52,665 bases of DNA. It comes from Pseudomonadota bacterium. GTDB taxonomy: Bacteria > Pseudomonadota > Gammaproteobacteria > Burkholderiales > Burkholderiaceae_D. The position numbers were made by a program, and so were the translations under genes. Below, one piece after another: positions 1-8,644 of this stretch. Positions within the stretch are counted from its first letter, which is position 1; every line of letters starts with the position of its first letter. The notes beneath the pieces were generated by a model. That model made no database searches, was not told the origin of the DNA, and saw only the letters and a list, made by a program, of their open reading frames with translations. The DNA is taken from contig JAEWEK010000069.1 of assembly GCA_023389425.1 (NCBI GenBank), forward strand, positions 1-52,665. Reading direction: 5' to 3'.

Positions 1-1
1 G

Positions 2-3000
2 GCTGCTGCTGCCAAGGCTGTTTCGGACGCCATCGTCAACGAAGCTGCTGGCCAACTTGCCGTCGCTTCCGCCAAGGTTGCACTGGACGCTGCCCACGCC
101 ACCGCTGCTGCTGACGCTGCTGCCGCCACCGCCGCTGCTGCCGCTACCGCTACCGCCATCGCCGGCGCCACCTCGCTGGATCTGGCCAATGCCGCTATCG
201 TTGCCGCCAAGGCCGAGTCCGACGCTGCGACCAAGGCTGCCGCTTCGGCTGCTGCTGAAGTTGCTGCTGCGGCCGCCTACGTCGCTGCTGCCGCCAAGAC
301 CGCTACCACCACCGACGACGTTGCAGCTGCTGCAGCCAAGATCGCTGCTGACGCCGTCCTGGCTGCTGCCAACAACGCCGTGTCGAAAGCTGCTGCCGAC
401 ACCGCCGCTGCTGCCAAGCTGCCGGCTGGCTTCGTGCCGCAATCCTTCGACCTGACCACTGGCCTCGACATCAAGACCACCGGTGCTGGCAATGACGTGT
501 TCAACGCCGTGATCGGCGGTGCGAATCCGACCTTGACCATCCTCGACACCCTCGACGGTGGCGCCGGCGTCGACACCCTGAACATCATCGACATGAACCC
601 GGCTGGCGGTTCGACGATCCCTGTCAGCGTGACCCTGAAGAACATCGAAGTGGTCAATGTTCTGTCGGCTGGCACGGTTGGTACCGCTCTTGCCGCGTTC
701 GATACCTCGGTGTACTCGGACGTCACCAACGTCAACGTGACCCGTTCGATCGGCAATGACTACATCAAGGCTGGCGCTGGCCAGGCTGTGAGCGTTGTTG
801 ATGCCGGCGGCGATAACGTGACCGCATCGGTCACCATCAATGGCGGCCTGAGCCAGACCGTCACCACCGCTGGCGGCGTGGCCCTGGCTGGCGCAGTTGG
901 CGCGATCAAGGTCACCGACTCCGCACAGACCGTTGGCTCGACGATCGACGGCGGTACTTCGGTTGATGTCAATACCACCACCAGCACCGCTGGCATCGGT
1001 ATCCGTGTTGGCGGCACCGCGCCTGGTCAGAAAGCTCCGACCGGCGCCGTGAACGTGACCCAGAACCTGCAAGGCACTGGCGCCCTGAATGGCGGCTCTA
1101 TCAATGTGACCGGCGGCACGGTTGACACCATCAAGGTCAACGCTACCCAAGCCACCGCTAACACCACCACCACCATCGGCGCGATCAACGTCACCGGTAC
1201 GGCCAACACCACCAGCGTCTCGGTCACCCAGACTGGCGCTGTGTCCCCGGTCGCAGCCGTTACCGCCGTCACTGGCGTGAACATGGTTGACACCGTGACC
1301 TTCGTGGCACTGACCGCAGGCCAGACCGTCACCGTTGGCGGCCTGACCTTCACGGCAGGCGCGAACGGCGCGTCGGCAGCACAAGTTGCCGCAGCCTTCG
1401 CCAACCTGGCCGCTGGCGCAACCCAGGGTTCGTCGACCGCTGGCTTCTACTCCGGCGCATTCGGCAACTACAGCACCGGCGCAGTCAGCAACGCAGGCGT
1501 GACCGTCACCAGCGGCCAAGCCCTCACCAACGAAGCCGACGTCGCTGTCGCGACCACCGCCGGTACCGCTCCGACCGTGACCCCGGTCACCGCTGGCAAG
1601 ACCGCGGTTGCTGCAAAAGCTGGCGTTGGCGGCATCGTCGACGGCACCGTGACCATCGTCGACACCGCAGCCACCATCGCTTCGGTGACCCTGGACGGCT
1701 ACGGCGCAAGCAGCAAAGTGACCTCGGACGCGCTGACCAGCCTGTCGCTGGCCAACTCGAAGGGCATGACCCTGACCGTGGCGAACACCGTCGCGACCAA
1801 CCTGGCGCTGTCGCTGAACAACGTCGGCACTGGCTCGAAACTGGACCTGGACAACCTGGCGGCTTCGCAGAAGTACACCAAGCTGGACATCGCCACCTCG
1901 GGCACCAACTCGACCCTGAACGTGACCGGCGCAGCTGTCGCAGGCCTGACCGTCAGCGGCACGAAGAGCGTCGACCTGACCGGTTCGACCTTCACCGCAC
2001 TGCAGACCGTCAAGGTTTCCGGCTCGGCTGGCACCACCCTGAGCGTGGCCGGTTCGGCTAACCTGACCGACTTCGACGCTTCGGCAACCTCGGGCGCTGT
2101 TACGGTGACCGGCTTCGCTGCGGACAAGACCACCTACGAAGGTGGTTCGGGTGTGGACAAGCTGACCGTCGCCTCGGCAACCGTCGCAAAGGCGATCTCG
2201 CTGGGCGCTGGCAACGACACGCTGACCCTGGGCACCGCAACGATCGCTGCCGGTGGCTCGATCGATGGCGGTACCGGTACCGACACCCTGTCGATCGACG
2301 CTGCCAACGCTGCGGCTGCTTCGCTGACCAACGTGTTCGCAACCAAGGTCGTCGGCTTCGAGAACCTGGTGCTGACCAACGCTGGTGCGCAGACCGTCTA
2401 TGTTGACGTTCTGGGCGGCTACCACTCGGTGTCCACCGGTGGCGCAACCGGCGCGCTGGTGCTGGATGGCTTTGCATCGAACGACACCCTGACCCTGACC
2501 AGCAACGTTGGTGCCGGCAGCTACACCGTGTCGAGCAAAGCGTTCGCGACCCCGACCAACGACGTGTTCAACGTTGTGCTGTCGAGCTCGGGCAACCTGA
2601 CCGCCGGCCAGGTCACGATCAACAAGGTCGAGACCATCAACGTGACCGCAACCGACACCGACACGACGAATGGCGTCAACGGCGACAGCGTCACCGTGGT
2701 GGGCGATTCGGTGGGCACGATCAAGGTGAGCGGCAACGCCAACCTGACCCTGTTCAGCGCTAACAACACCGTTACCGTCGTCGATGGTTCGGCGATGACC
2801 GGCAGCCTGACCTACGCTGCAGCAGGTACCTCGGTGCAGACCATCACCGGTGGCGCTGGCGACGACGTCCTGACGGCACACGTTGGCACCCTGGCTGACA
2901 CCCTGATCGGTGGTGCAGGCAATGACACGCTGTACGCTAACGCAGGCATGACCACGCTGACCGGCGGTGCTGGCAACGACACCTTCGTGTTCAACTACGC

Positions 3001-3379
3001 GACTGCCAACGTCAACACCTACTCGACCATCACCGACTTCTCGAAAGGCGACAAGATCGTGTTCGCTGACGTCGGCAACGGCATGGAGACCTTCAGCTCG
3101 GCTCAGGTCGTTCTGGGTGGCACCGCAGTGTTCCAGGACTACGCGAACGCAGCTGTGAACGCCGGCGGTACCGCAGGTGCCAATGGCTACATCACCTGGT
3201 TCCAGTTCCAGGGCAACACCTACATCGTGGAAAGCCGTCACGATGCGGTCGCCACGAAGGACTTCCAGAACGGCACCGACATCGTCGTCAAGCTGGTTGG
3301 TCTGGTCGATCTGAGCGGCGCTTCGCTGAGCATCGGCGATGCGACCCCGGCACACGTTGGCAACGCCATCTCGCTGTAA
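2..3379 (+). CDS. S-layer/RTX-type secreted surface protein, 5'-truncated by window edge
   Basis: The reading frame is open from the first bases of the window, so the true start lies upstream; 1125 residues are visible. The first ~140 are more than half alanine (predicted helical linker). A long Thr/Ala/Gly/Val-rich beta-type region follows, with motifs such as GAGNDVFNAV near residue 165 and SLGAGNDTLTLG near 730. Close to the C-terminus there are three calcium-binding RTX-like nonapeptides (GGAGDDVL, GGAGNDTL, GGAGNDTF; about nt 2845-2990) and a tail ending GNAISL, as expected of a type I secretion substrate. No cysteine was noticed. Homologous proteins in this family usually start with a DUF4214 domain, which would lie outside the window. 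Alanine is often encoded by GCT here, unlike the GCC/GCG-rich neighbours, which hints at strong expression. Inferred role: surface layer or large adhesin exported by the three genes downstream. The family assignment is firm; the exact function is not. Confidence 0.85.
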   Translation, partial: AAAAKAVSDAIVNEAAGQLAVASAKVALDAAHATAAADAAAATAAAAATATAIAGATSLDLANAAIVAAKAESDAATKAAASAAAEVAAAAAYVAAAAKTATTTDDVAAAAAKIAADAVLAAANNAVSKAAADTAAAAKLPAGFVPQSFDLTTGLDIKTTGAGNDVFNAVIGGANPTLTILDTLDGGAGVDTLNIIDMNPAGGSTIPVSVTLKNIEVVNVLSAGTVGTALAAFDTSVYSDVTNVNVTRSIGNDYIKAGAGQAVSVVDAGGDNVTASVTINGGLSQTVTTAGGVALAGAVGAIKVTDSAQTVGSTIDGGTSVDVNTTTSTAGIGIRVGGTAPGQKAPTGAVNVTQNLQGTGALNGGSINVTGGTVDTIKVNATQATANTTTTIGAINVTGTANTTSVSVTQTGAVSPVAAVTAVTGVNMVDTVTFVALTAGQTVTVGGLTFTAGANGASAAQVAAAFANLAAGATQGSSTAGFYSGAFGNYSTGAVSNAGVTVTSGQALTNEADVAVATTAGTAPTVTPVTAGKTAVAAKAGVGGIVDGTVTIVDTAATIASVTLDGYGASSKVTSDALTSLSLANSKGMTLTVANTVATNLALSLNNVGTGSKLDLDNLAASQKYTKLDIATSGTNSTLNVTGAAVAGLTVSGTKSVDLTGSTFTALQTVKVSGSAGTTLSVAGSANLTDFDASATSGAVTVTGFAADKTTYEGGSGVDKLTVASATVAKAISLGAGNDTLTLGTATIAAGGSIDGGTGTDTLSIDAANAAAASLTNVFATKVVGFENLVLTNAGAQTVYVDVLGGYHSVSTGGATGALVLDGFASNDTLTLTSNVGAGSYTVSSKAFATPTNDVFNVVLSSSGNLTAGQVTINKVETINVTATDTDTTNGVNGDSVTVVGDSVGTIKVSGNANLTLFSANNTVTVVDGSAMTGSLTYAAAGTSVQTITGGAGDDVLTAHVGTLADTLIGGAGNDTLYANAGMTTLTGGAGNDTFVFNYATANVNTYSTITDFSKGDKIVFADVGNGMETFSSAQVVLGGTAVFQDYANAAVNAGGTAGANGYITWFQFQGNTYIVESRHDAVATKDFQNGTDIVVKLVGLVDLSGASLSIGDATPAHVGNAISL

Positions 3380-3416
3380 TTGACTGATTAAGTAACAGAA
3401 CACCGTTACTTGACCT

Positions 3417-3450
3417 AAAAGGGTCGGGCGCAAGCCCGGCCCTTTTTTCC
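3417..3450 (+). terminator. Rho-independent terminator after the surface-protein gene
   Basis: A stem of about 13 pairs (AAAAGGGTCGGGC against GCCCGGCCCTTTT, one G-T pair) closes on a GCAA loop and runs into six T residues. It starts 38 bases after the stop codon. It should separate the very highly expressed surface-protein transcript from the exporter genes. Confidence 0.9.
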
Positions 3451-3790
3451 TTTTATGCATGCCTGCGCCCGCCTTCGCTGCGCGCACACAACACTCAGCG
3501 CACGTGCGCCTGCACGCATGAGTTCGCTTCATGTATGCTGCGCGATGCCGCTCGCATTCCGCAGCCGTGGCGCCCGATGGCCCCTCCGGCACGCGATCCC
3601 ATTCCCCTCAAGAAATTAAAGTTAACGAAGCGCTTTGCTCTCCACGTTCCGTATGCTAAGCTTTCAAAAATGTGATGTAGATCACATTATCAAGGGCAAG
3701 TACGTGGGAGGATGCGCCCGCCGTTGCCCCCATTCCTGGAACCGCCGGTCCTGGGTGCGCGATTCACCTGTAGCGTTATAGCCACAATCA
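3451..3790 (+). other. Intergenic region before the type I secretion genes
   Basis: About 340 bases without a convincing gene. It becomes AT-richer from about 3610 and holds the CRP-like palindrome at 3668-3689. A possible -10 box (TATGCT, 3652-3657) is visible but has no well-placed -35. The start codon at 3791 has only a weak ribosome binding site. A 79-codon minus-strand frame (3682-3921) overlaps the exporter gene and looks spurious. Confidence 0.6.
3668..3689. promoter_or_regulatory. CRP/Vfr-type binding site
   Basis: AATGTGA-TGTAGA-TCACATT is a perfect 7+7 palindrome around a 6-base centre and contains the canonical TGTGA-N6-TCACA core (3671-3686). Its centre is about 112 bases before the ABC exporter start codon. 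That suggests control of the exporter genes by a cAMP receptor protein or a related factor. The transcription start is not identified, so activation versus repression cannot be told. Confidence 0.75.
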
Positions 3791-5602
3791 ATGAAAAATA
3801 ACCTCAATTCCGCCAAAGGCGAACTGCAACAGGCGCTCGCCTCGTTCAAGAGCACGTTCGTCACCGTGGGCGTATTCAGCGCGATCATCAACCTGCTGAT
3901 GCTGACCCCGTCCTTGTACATGTTGCAGGTCTACGACCGCGTGCTGGCCAGCCAGAACATGGTCACGCTGGGCATGCTGACCCTGATGATGCTGGGCGCC
4001 TACCTGTTCACCGGCGCCCTCGAGCTGGTGCGCAGCTTCGTGCTGGTGCGCGTGGGCGCGCGCTTCGACATGGAACTCAACAAGCGCGTCTACACCGCCG
4101 CCTTCGAGCAGAACCTGAAGAAGGCGGGCGGCAACGCCGGCCAGGCGCTGAGCGACCTGATGAGCGTACGCCAGTTCCTGACCGGTAACGGTGTGTTCGC
4201 GTTCTTCGATGCGCCGTGGTTCCCGGTCTACCTGCTCGTCATTTTCTTCTTCGAGCCCTCGCTGGGCCTGTTCGCGCTGTGCGGCACCGCCGTGCTGGTG
4301 GTGCTCGCCTACGTCAACGAACGCGTCTCGAAAAAGCCGCTGTCGGAAGCGAACGCCATGTCGATCGCCGCCGGCCAGCTGGCCACCAACAACCTTCGCA
4401 ACGCCGAAGTGATCGAGTCGATGGGCATGCTGCCCAACCTGATGGGGCGCTGGTTCAAGCTGCACAGCCGCTTCCTGAACCTGCAGGCCGAGGCCAGCGA
4501 AAAGGCCGGCCTGGTGGGCGCGCTGACCAAGTTCGTGCAGGTGTCGCTGCAGTCGCTGGTGCTGGGCTTTGGCGCGATGCTGGTTATCGAAGGCAAGATG
4601 ACCTCGGGCATGATGATCGCCGCCTCGATCCTGGTCGGCCGCGCGATGGCGCCGGTGCAGCAGGTGATCGCGATCTGGAAGAGCTTTTCGGGCACCCGCA
4701 GCGCCTACGAACGCCTGGCCGCGCTGCTGGCGAACAATCCCGCGCGCGAAGCCGGCATGAGCCTGCCCAAGCCGCAGGGCGGCATTACCGTGGAAGCGGT
4801 CACCGCCGGTCCGCCGGGCTCCCAGGTGGCCGTGCTGCGTGGCTTGAATTTCGGCATCAATCCGGGCGACGCCGTCGGCGTGATCGGCCCGAGCGGTTCC
4901 GGCAAGTCGACCCTGGCCCGCCTGCTGGTGGGCGTGTGGCCGTCGCAGATGGGCAAGGTGCGCCTCGACGGCGCCGATATCTATCAGTGGAACAAGGCCG
5001 AGCTGGGCCCGCAGATCGGCTACCTGCCGCAGGACATCGAACTGTTTGGCGGCACCGTCAGCGAAAACATCGCCCGCTTCGGCGAGATCGACTCGGAGCA
5101 GGTGGTGCTGGCGGCCAAGCGCGCCGGCGTGCACGACATGATCCTGCACCTGCCCAAGGGCTACGACACGCCGCTGGCCGATGGCGGCGCCGGCCTGTCC
5201 GGCGGCCAGAAGCAACGCCTGGGGCTGGCGCGTGCCATGTACGGCGACCCGGCCGTGCTGGTGCTGGACGAACCGAACTCCAATCTGGACGAGGCCGGCG
5301 AAGCGGCGCTGGTGCGCGCCGTGGCCGACCTGCGCCAGCGCGGCAAGACCGTGGTCCTGATTACCCACCGTACCAATGTGATCGGCATTACCAACAAGCT
5401 GCTGCTGTTGCGCGACGGCGCGATCGAGATGTACGGCCCGACCGACCAGGTGATGGCGGCCTTGCAGGAAAACGCGCGCAAGCAACAGCTGGCCGCACAG
5501 CAGGCCCAGGCTCAGCGCCAGGCCGCGCCCGGCCAGCCGCCGGCCGCGCCGGCGCCAGGCGCAACCGCAGCGCCTGCTAATAGCGCCTCGGAAACCATGT
5601 GA
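3791..5602 (+). CDS. Type I secretion ABC transporter, permease/ATPase (PrtD/RsaD-like)
   Basis: 603 residues. The inner-membrane ABC exporter of a type I secretion system, expected to drive one-step export of proteins with a C-terminal signal. The N-terminus goes straight into the transmembrane domain (first helices about residues 23-75) with no C39 peptidase domain, as in PrtD, RsaD and AprD. The ATPase domain shows Walker A GPSGSGKST (366-374), signature LSGGQ (469-473), Walker B LVLDEP (490-495) and the switch histidine in LITHR. The last ~40 residues are an unusual Gln/Ala/Pro-rich tail. It is first of three genes with gaps of 17 and 0 bases. The preceding RTX-like protein is the obvious substrate; this is inferred from position. 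Confidence 0.93.
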   Translation: MKNNLNSAKGELQQALASFKSTFVTVGVFSAIINLLMLTPSLYMLQVYDRVLASQNMVTLGMLTLMMLGAYLFTGALELVRSFVLVRVGARFDMELNKRVYTAAFEQNLKKAGGNAGQALSDLMSVRQFLTGNGVFAFFDAPWFPVYLLVIFFFEPSLGLFALCGTAVLVVLAYVNERVSKKPLSEANAMSIAAGQLATNNLRNAEVIESMGMLPNLMGRWFKLHSRFLNLQAEASEKAGLVGALTKFVQVSLQSLVLGFGAMLVIEGKMTSGMMIAASILVGRAMAPVQQVIAIWKSFSGTRSAYERLAALLANNPAREAGMSLPKPQGGITVEAVTAGPPGSQVAVLRGLNFGINPGDAVGVIGPSGSGKSTLARLLVGVWPSQMGKVRLDGADIYQWNKAELGPQIGYLPQDIELFGGTVSENIARFGEIDSEQVVLAAKRAGVHDMILHLPKGYDTPLADGGAGLSGGQKQRLGLARAMYGDPAVLVLDEPNSNLDEAGEAALVRAVADLRQRGKTVVLITHRTNVIGITNKLLLLRDGAIEMYGPTDQVMAALQENARKQQLAAQQAQAQRQAAPGQPPAAPAPGATAAPANSASETM

Positions 5603-5619
5603 ATAGGATCTGACCTGTA

Positions 5620-6975
5620 ATGAAACTGATTAAACAAGAGGCCCCCACCGACGTCATTGCGCACGACGTCGCCCCGCTGACGGTCAACACCGACGCCCGT
5701 TCGCACGCCAAGCTGGGCTGGATCATCGTGCTGGTCGGCTTCTGCGGCTTCCTGCTGTGGGCCGTGCTGGCCCCGCTGGACAAGGGCGTGCCGATGATGG
5801 GCACGGTGGCCAAGGAAAGCAACCGCAAGGCGGTGCAACACCTGACCGGCGGCACCATCGACGAGATCCTGGTACGCGAAGGTGACCATGTGAAAGCCGG
5901 CCAGCCGCTGGTGCGCATGAACGCGGTGCAGGCCAAGGCCCAGCAGGAGATCAGCCTGGTGCAATACTTCGCCGGCCGCTCCGCCGAGGCGCGCCTGCTG
6001 GCCGAGCGCGACGGCAAGAGCAGCGTGCCGTTCCCCGAGGCGCTGGTGCCGTACAAGTCCGACGCCCGCGCGATGGAAGCGGTGCGCCTGCAGGAACAGC
6101 TGTTCAATTCGCGCCAGTCGGCCCTGCGCAACGAACTCGGTGCGGCCGACCAGAGCATCGAAGGCCTGAAGCTGACGATCGCCGGCCTGGAGGCTTCGCG
6201 CGACAGCAAGAAGGAGCAGATGGCCTACCTGAAGGAGCAGATCGACAACCTGAAGCCCCTGGTCAAGGACGGCTACGTGGCGCGCAACCGCCTGCTCGAG
6301 ATCGAGCGCACCTATGCCCAGACCAGCGGCGCCCTGGCCGAGGACGTCGGCAACCTGGGCCGCACCCGGGCCCAGATCACCGAAGTGACGATGAAGAAGG
6401 CGCAGCGCCTGCAGGAGTTCCAGCGCGACGCGCGCACCCAGCTGGCGGACGTCCAGAAAGAAGTCAACGCGCTGCAAGGCCGCATGACGGCCGAGGACTA
6501 CCTGGTCAAGAACGTCGAAGTCAAGGCGCCGGTGGACGGCACCGTGATGGGCTTGGCCGTGTACACGGCGGGCGGCGTGGTGCAGCCGGGCTTTCGCATG
6601 ATGGATATCGTGCCCTCGGATGACCCGCTGGTGGTGGAAGGCCAGCTGCCGATCAACCTGGTCGACAAGGTGCACGTCGGCCTGCCGGTCGAATTCATCT
6701 TCACCGCCTTCAATGCCAACCGCACGCCGCACATTCCGGGCGAGGTGATGACGGTGTCGGCCGACCGCCTGGTCGACGAGAAAACCGGCGCGCCTTACTA
6801 CAAGGTGATGGCGCGGGTGACGCCGAAAGGCCAGAAGATCATCGCCCAACAGCAAATGCAGGTCCGTCCCGGCATGCCGGTCGAGCTGTTCGTGAAGACC
6901 GGCGAGCGCACCATGATGAACTACCTGCTCAAGCCGGTGTTCGACCGCTCCAAGACCGCGCTTTCGGAGGAATAA
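5620..6975 (+). CDS. Type I secretion periplasmic adaptor (HlyD/PrtE family)
   Basis: 451 residues. The membrane-fusion protein bridges the inner-membrane ABC exporter and the outer-membrane channel. A short cytoplasmic N-terminus precedes one transmembrane helix (about residues 32-52). A biotinyl-lipoyl-like half motif follows (GGTIDEILVREGDHV, near residue 82), then a long coiled coil (about 150-300), the second lipoyl half (EVKAPVDGTVMGL) and a C-terminal beta domain. Length and order match the HlyD/PrtE family. It begins 17 bases after the ABC gene and its stop codon touches the start of the outer-membrane gene, so the three should be co-transcribed. Confidence 0.93.
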   Translation: MKLIKQEAPTDVIAHDVAPLTVNTDARSHAKLGWIIVLVGFCGFLLWAVLAPLDKGVPMMGTVAKESNRKAVQHLTGGTIDEILVREGDHVKAGQPLVRMNAVQAKAQQEISLVQYFAGRSAEARLLAERDGKSSVPFPEALVPYKSDARAMEAVRLQEQLFNSRQSALRNELGAADQSIEGLKLTIAGLEASRDSKKEQMAYLKEQIDNLKPLVKDGYVARNRLLEIERTYAQTSGALAEDVGNLGRTRAQITEVTMKKAQRLQEFQRDARTQLADVQKEVNALQGRMTAEDYLVKNVEVKAPVDGTVMGLAVYTAGGVVQPGFRMMDIVPSDDPLVVEGQLPINLVDKVHVGLPVEFIFTAFNANRTPHIPGEVMTVSADRLVDEKTGAPYYKVMARVTPKGQKIIAQQQMQVRPGMPVELFVKTGERTMMNYLLKPVFDRSKTALSEE

Positions 6976-8310
6976 GTGGCAATCCGCATCCCACGACCGA
7001 ACCGTTTGGCGCCGCTGGCTGCCGCCGCGCTGCTGTGCTGCAGCGCCAGCGCCAGCGCGCTCGGGCTGCTCGACGCCTACCGCGCCGCGGTGCAGAACGA
7101 CCCGACCTTCCAGTCCGCCGTCTTCGCCAACCAGGGCGGCCAGGAAAACCGCATCCTCGGCCGCGCCAACCTGCTGCCGACCGTGTCGGCATCCTATTCG
7201 GCGAGCCGCAACAACACCGACATCACCACGGGCTATGCGACCCAGCATCCCAAGTACCTGAGCCGCTCGAGCAACATCGGCCTGCGCCAGGCCCTGTTCA
7301 GCCTCGACGCGATCGCGCGCTACAAGCAGGGCAATGCCCAGGCCGATGCCAGCCAGGCGCAGCTCGACGCCGCGCGCCAGGAGCTGATCGTGCGCCTGGT
7401 GGGTGCCTATATCGAGGCGCTGTTCGCCGACGACCAGCTGGCGCTGTCGATGGCGCAGCGCAACACGCTGGCCGAGCAGGTGCAGGTCAACAACCGCCTG
7501 TACAAGGCCGGCGAGGGCACCCGTACCGACGAGCTCGAAACGCAGGCGCGGCTCGACCTGGCCGAAGCCAAGGTGCTCGAGTCGCAGGACAACCGCAAGG
7601 CGGCGATGACCACGCTGTCCGGCATCGTCGGGCAGGAAGTGACCTCGCTCGACACCCTGACGCCGAACTTCGCGGTGCGTCCGGCCGACACCGCCAGCTT
7701 CGAGCAGTGGAAGCAGATGGCGCTGTCGACCAACCCCGAGATCAAGGCGCAGGCCTTCGGCGTCGAGGTGGCGCACCAGGAAGTCAACAAGCAGCGCGCC
7801 GGCCACACGCCGCGCCTGGACTTCACCGCCAACTATTCGCGCGGCTCGTCCGACACGCTCAACACCATCAACCAGGATTCGACGGTGCGCAGCATCGGCG
7901 TGCAGCTGACGGTGCCGCTGTATGCCGGCGGCGCGGTGAACGCGGCGACGCGCCAGGCCAAGGCTGGCGAGCTGCGCGCTAAGGCCGAGCTGGAAGCGAC
8001 GCAGAACAAGATCCTGGTCGACCTGCGCAAGGAATACGACAGCACCAGGAGCAGCGTGACCCGCATCGCGGCGCTGGACAAGGCGATCGAGTCGGCCAAG
8101 CTGCTGATGAAGGCGACCGAGCAAAGCATCAAGGGCGGGGTGCGCATCAACCTCGACTTCCTGACCGCGCAGGAGCAGTTGTATACGGCGCTGCGCGACC
8201 AGGCGCAGGCGCGCTACACCTACCTGGTAGGTTCGCTGCGACTGCACGCCGCAGCAGGTACTCTGTCGGAAAACGACGTCGAAGAAATGGCGCGCTATTT
8301 CCGGCATTGA
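6976..8310 (+). CDS. TolC-family outer-membrane channel of the type I secretion system
   Basis: 444 residues. The outer-membrane/periplasmic tunnel that completes the exporter. Start is GTG directly after the TAA of the adaptor gene, supported by GGAGG at 6966-6970 (5-base spacing). Residues 1 to about 28 form a signal peptide (hydrophobic run, then CCSASASA before LGLLDAY). The mature part has the two repeats typical of outer-membrane efflux proteins, rich in Gln/Ala helices; LYKAGEGTRTDELE and VPLYAGGAVNAATRQA are recognisable family segments. It could also serve other exporters, as TolC does elsewhere. Confidence 0.93.
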   Translation: MAIRIPRPNRLAPLAAAALLCCSASASALGLLDAYRAAVQNDPTFQSAVFANQGGQENRILGRANLLPTVSASYSASRNNTDITTGYATQHPKYLSRSSNIGLRQALFSLDAIARYKQGNAQADASQAQLDAARQELIVRLVGAYIEALFADDQLALSMAQRNTLAEQVQVNNRLYKAGEGTRTDELETQARLDLAEAKVLESQDNRKAAMTTLSGIVGQEVTSLDTLTPNFAVRPADTASFEQWKQMALSTNPEIKAQAFGVEVAHQEVNKQRAGHTPRLDFTANYSRGSSDTLNTINQDSTVRSIGVQLTVPLYAGGAVNAATRQAKAGELRAKAELEATQNKILVDLRKEYDSTRSSVTRIAALDKAIESAKLLMKATEQSIKGGVRINLDFLTAQEQLYTALRDQAQARYTYLVGSLRLHAAAGTLSENDVEEMARYFRH

Positions 8311-8318
8311 CTTGAAAC

Positions 8319-8420
8319 CGTCGTCCCGGCGCAGGCAGGAACCCGAACGCCTGAATTGCCGCACGCTGACGCCGCAGGCCCGCGCACTCAGCAGGGGGCC
8401 CGGCCTACGCCGGGACGACG
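8319..8420. repeat. Palindromic intergenic repeat, CCCGG-type copy 1
   Basis: The left end CGTCGTCCCGGCGCAGGC and right end GCCTACGCCGGGACGACG are nearly perfect inverted repeats around about 65 bases of unrelated sequence. The same ends bound the element at 16111-16220. No coding capacity. Confidence 0.7.
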
Positions 8421-8553
8421 TGCCAGTTTTAGTGCTTGGGCCCGTCCAGGATGCGTTTTTTTGTTAACGAAGACCATCGTTCCTGCCCGGTTCCAGCGCA
8501 ATGTTAGGCTGCGCACGGACGCAATCGATTTCAAAGCAAGCCCGTATCTACGG

Positions 8554-8580
8554 GAGCTCTGCAATATGCGAGCTCTGCAA
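8554..8580. repeat. 11-base direct repeat pair upstream of the DUF4214 gene
   Basis: GAGCTCTGCAA occurs at 8554-8564 and again at 8570-8580, separated by five bases. The 16-base period, close to one and a half helical turns, and the position about 65-90 bases before the start codon would fit a regulator site. A chance duplication is possible. Confidence 0.4.
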
Positions 8581-8644
8581 ACCGAGCGCCCTGTCCGGTT
8601 CAATTACGCTAGCATGAGTTCACATTCTTTATTGGAGGTGGACC

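Larger units (their letters stand above)
8311..8644 (+). other. Intergenic region before the DUF4214 gene
   Basis: The left part holds a palindromic repeat element (8319-8420). The right part is AT-richer and carries two 11-base direct repeats (8554-8580) followed by a strong Shine-Dalgarno sequence GGAGGTG (8634-8640). A promoter for the DUF4214 gene should lie here, but no clear -35/-10 pair was identified. Confidence 0.6.

Noticed and set aside
57..455. 132-codon Pro/Leu-rich frame at the window start
   Set aside because: Out-of-frame reading of the Ala-rich surface-protein segment.
3788..5485. 565-codon minus-strand frame opposite the ABC exporter
   Set aside because: Low-complexity His/Gln/Arg-rich product mirroring the real gene, with no family match.
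5512..8364. 950-codon minus-strand frame opposite the type I secretion genes
   Set aside because: It is Arg/His/Leu-rich shadow coding produced by GC-rich third positions of the three real genes, and has no recognisable domain.
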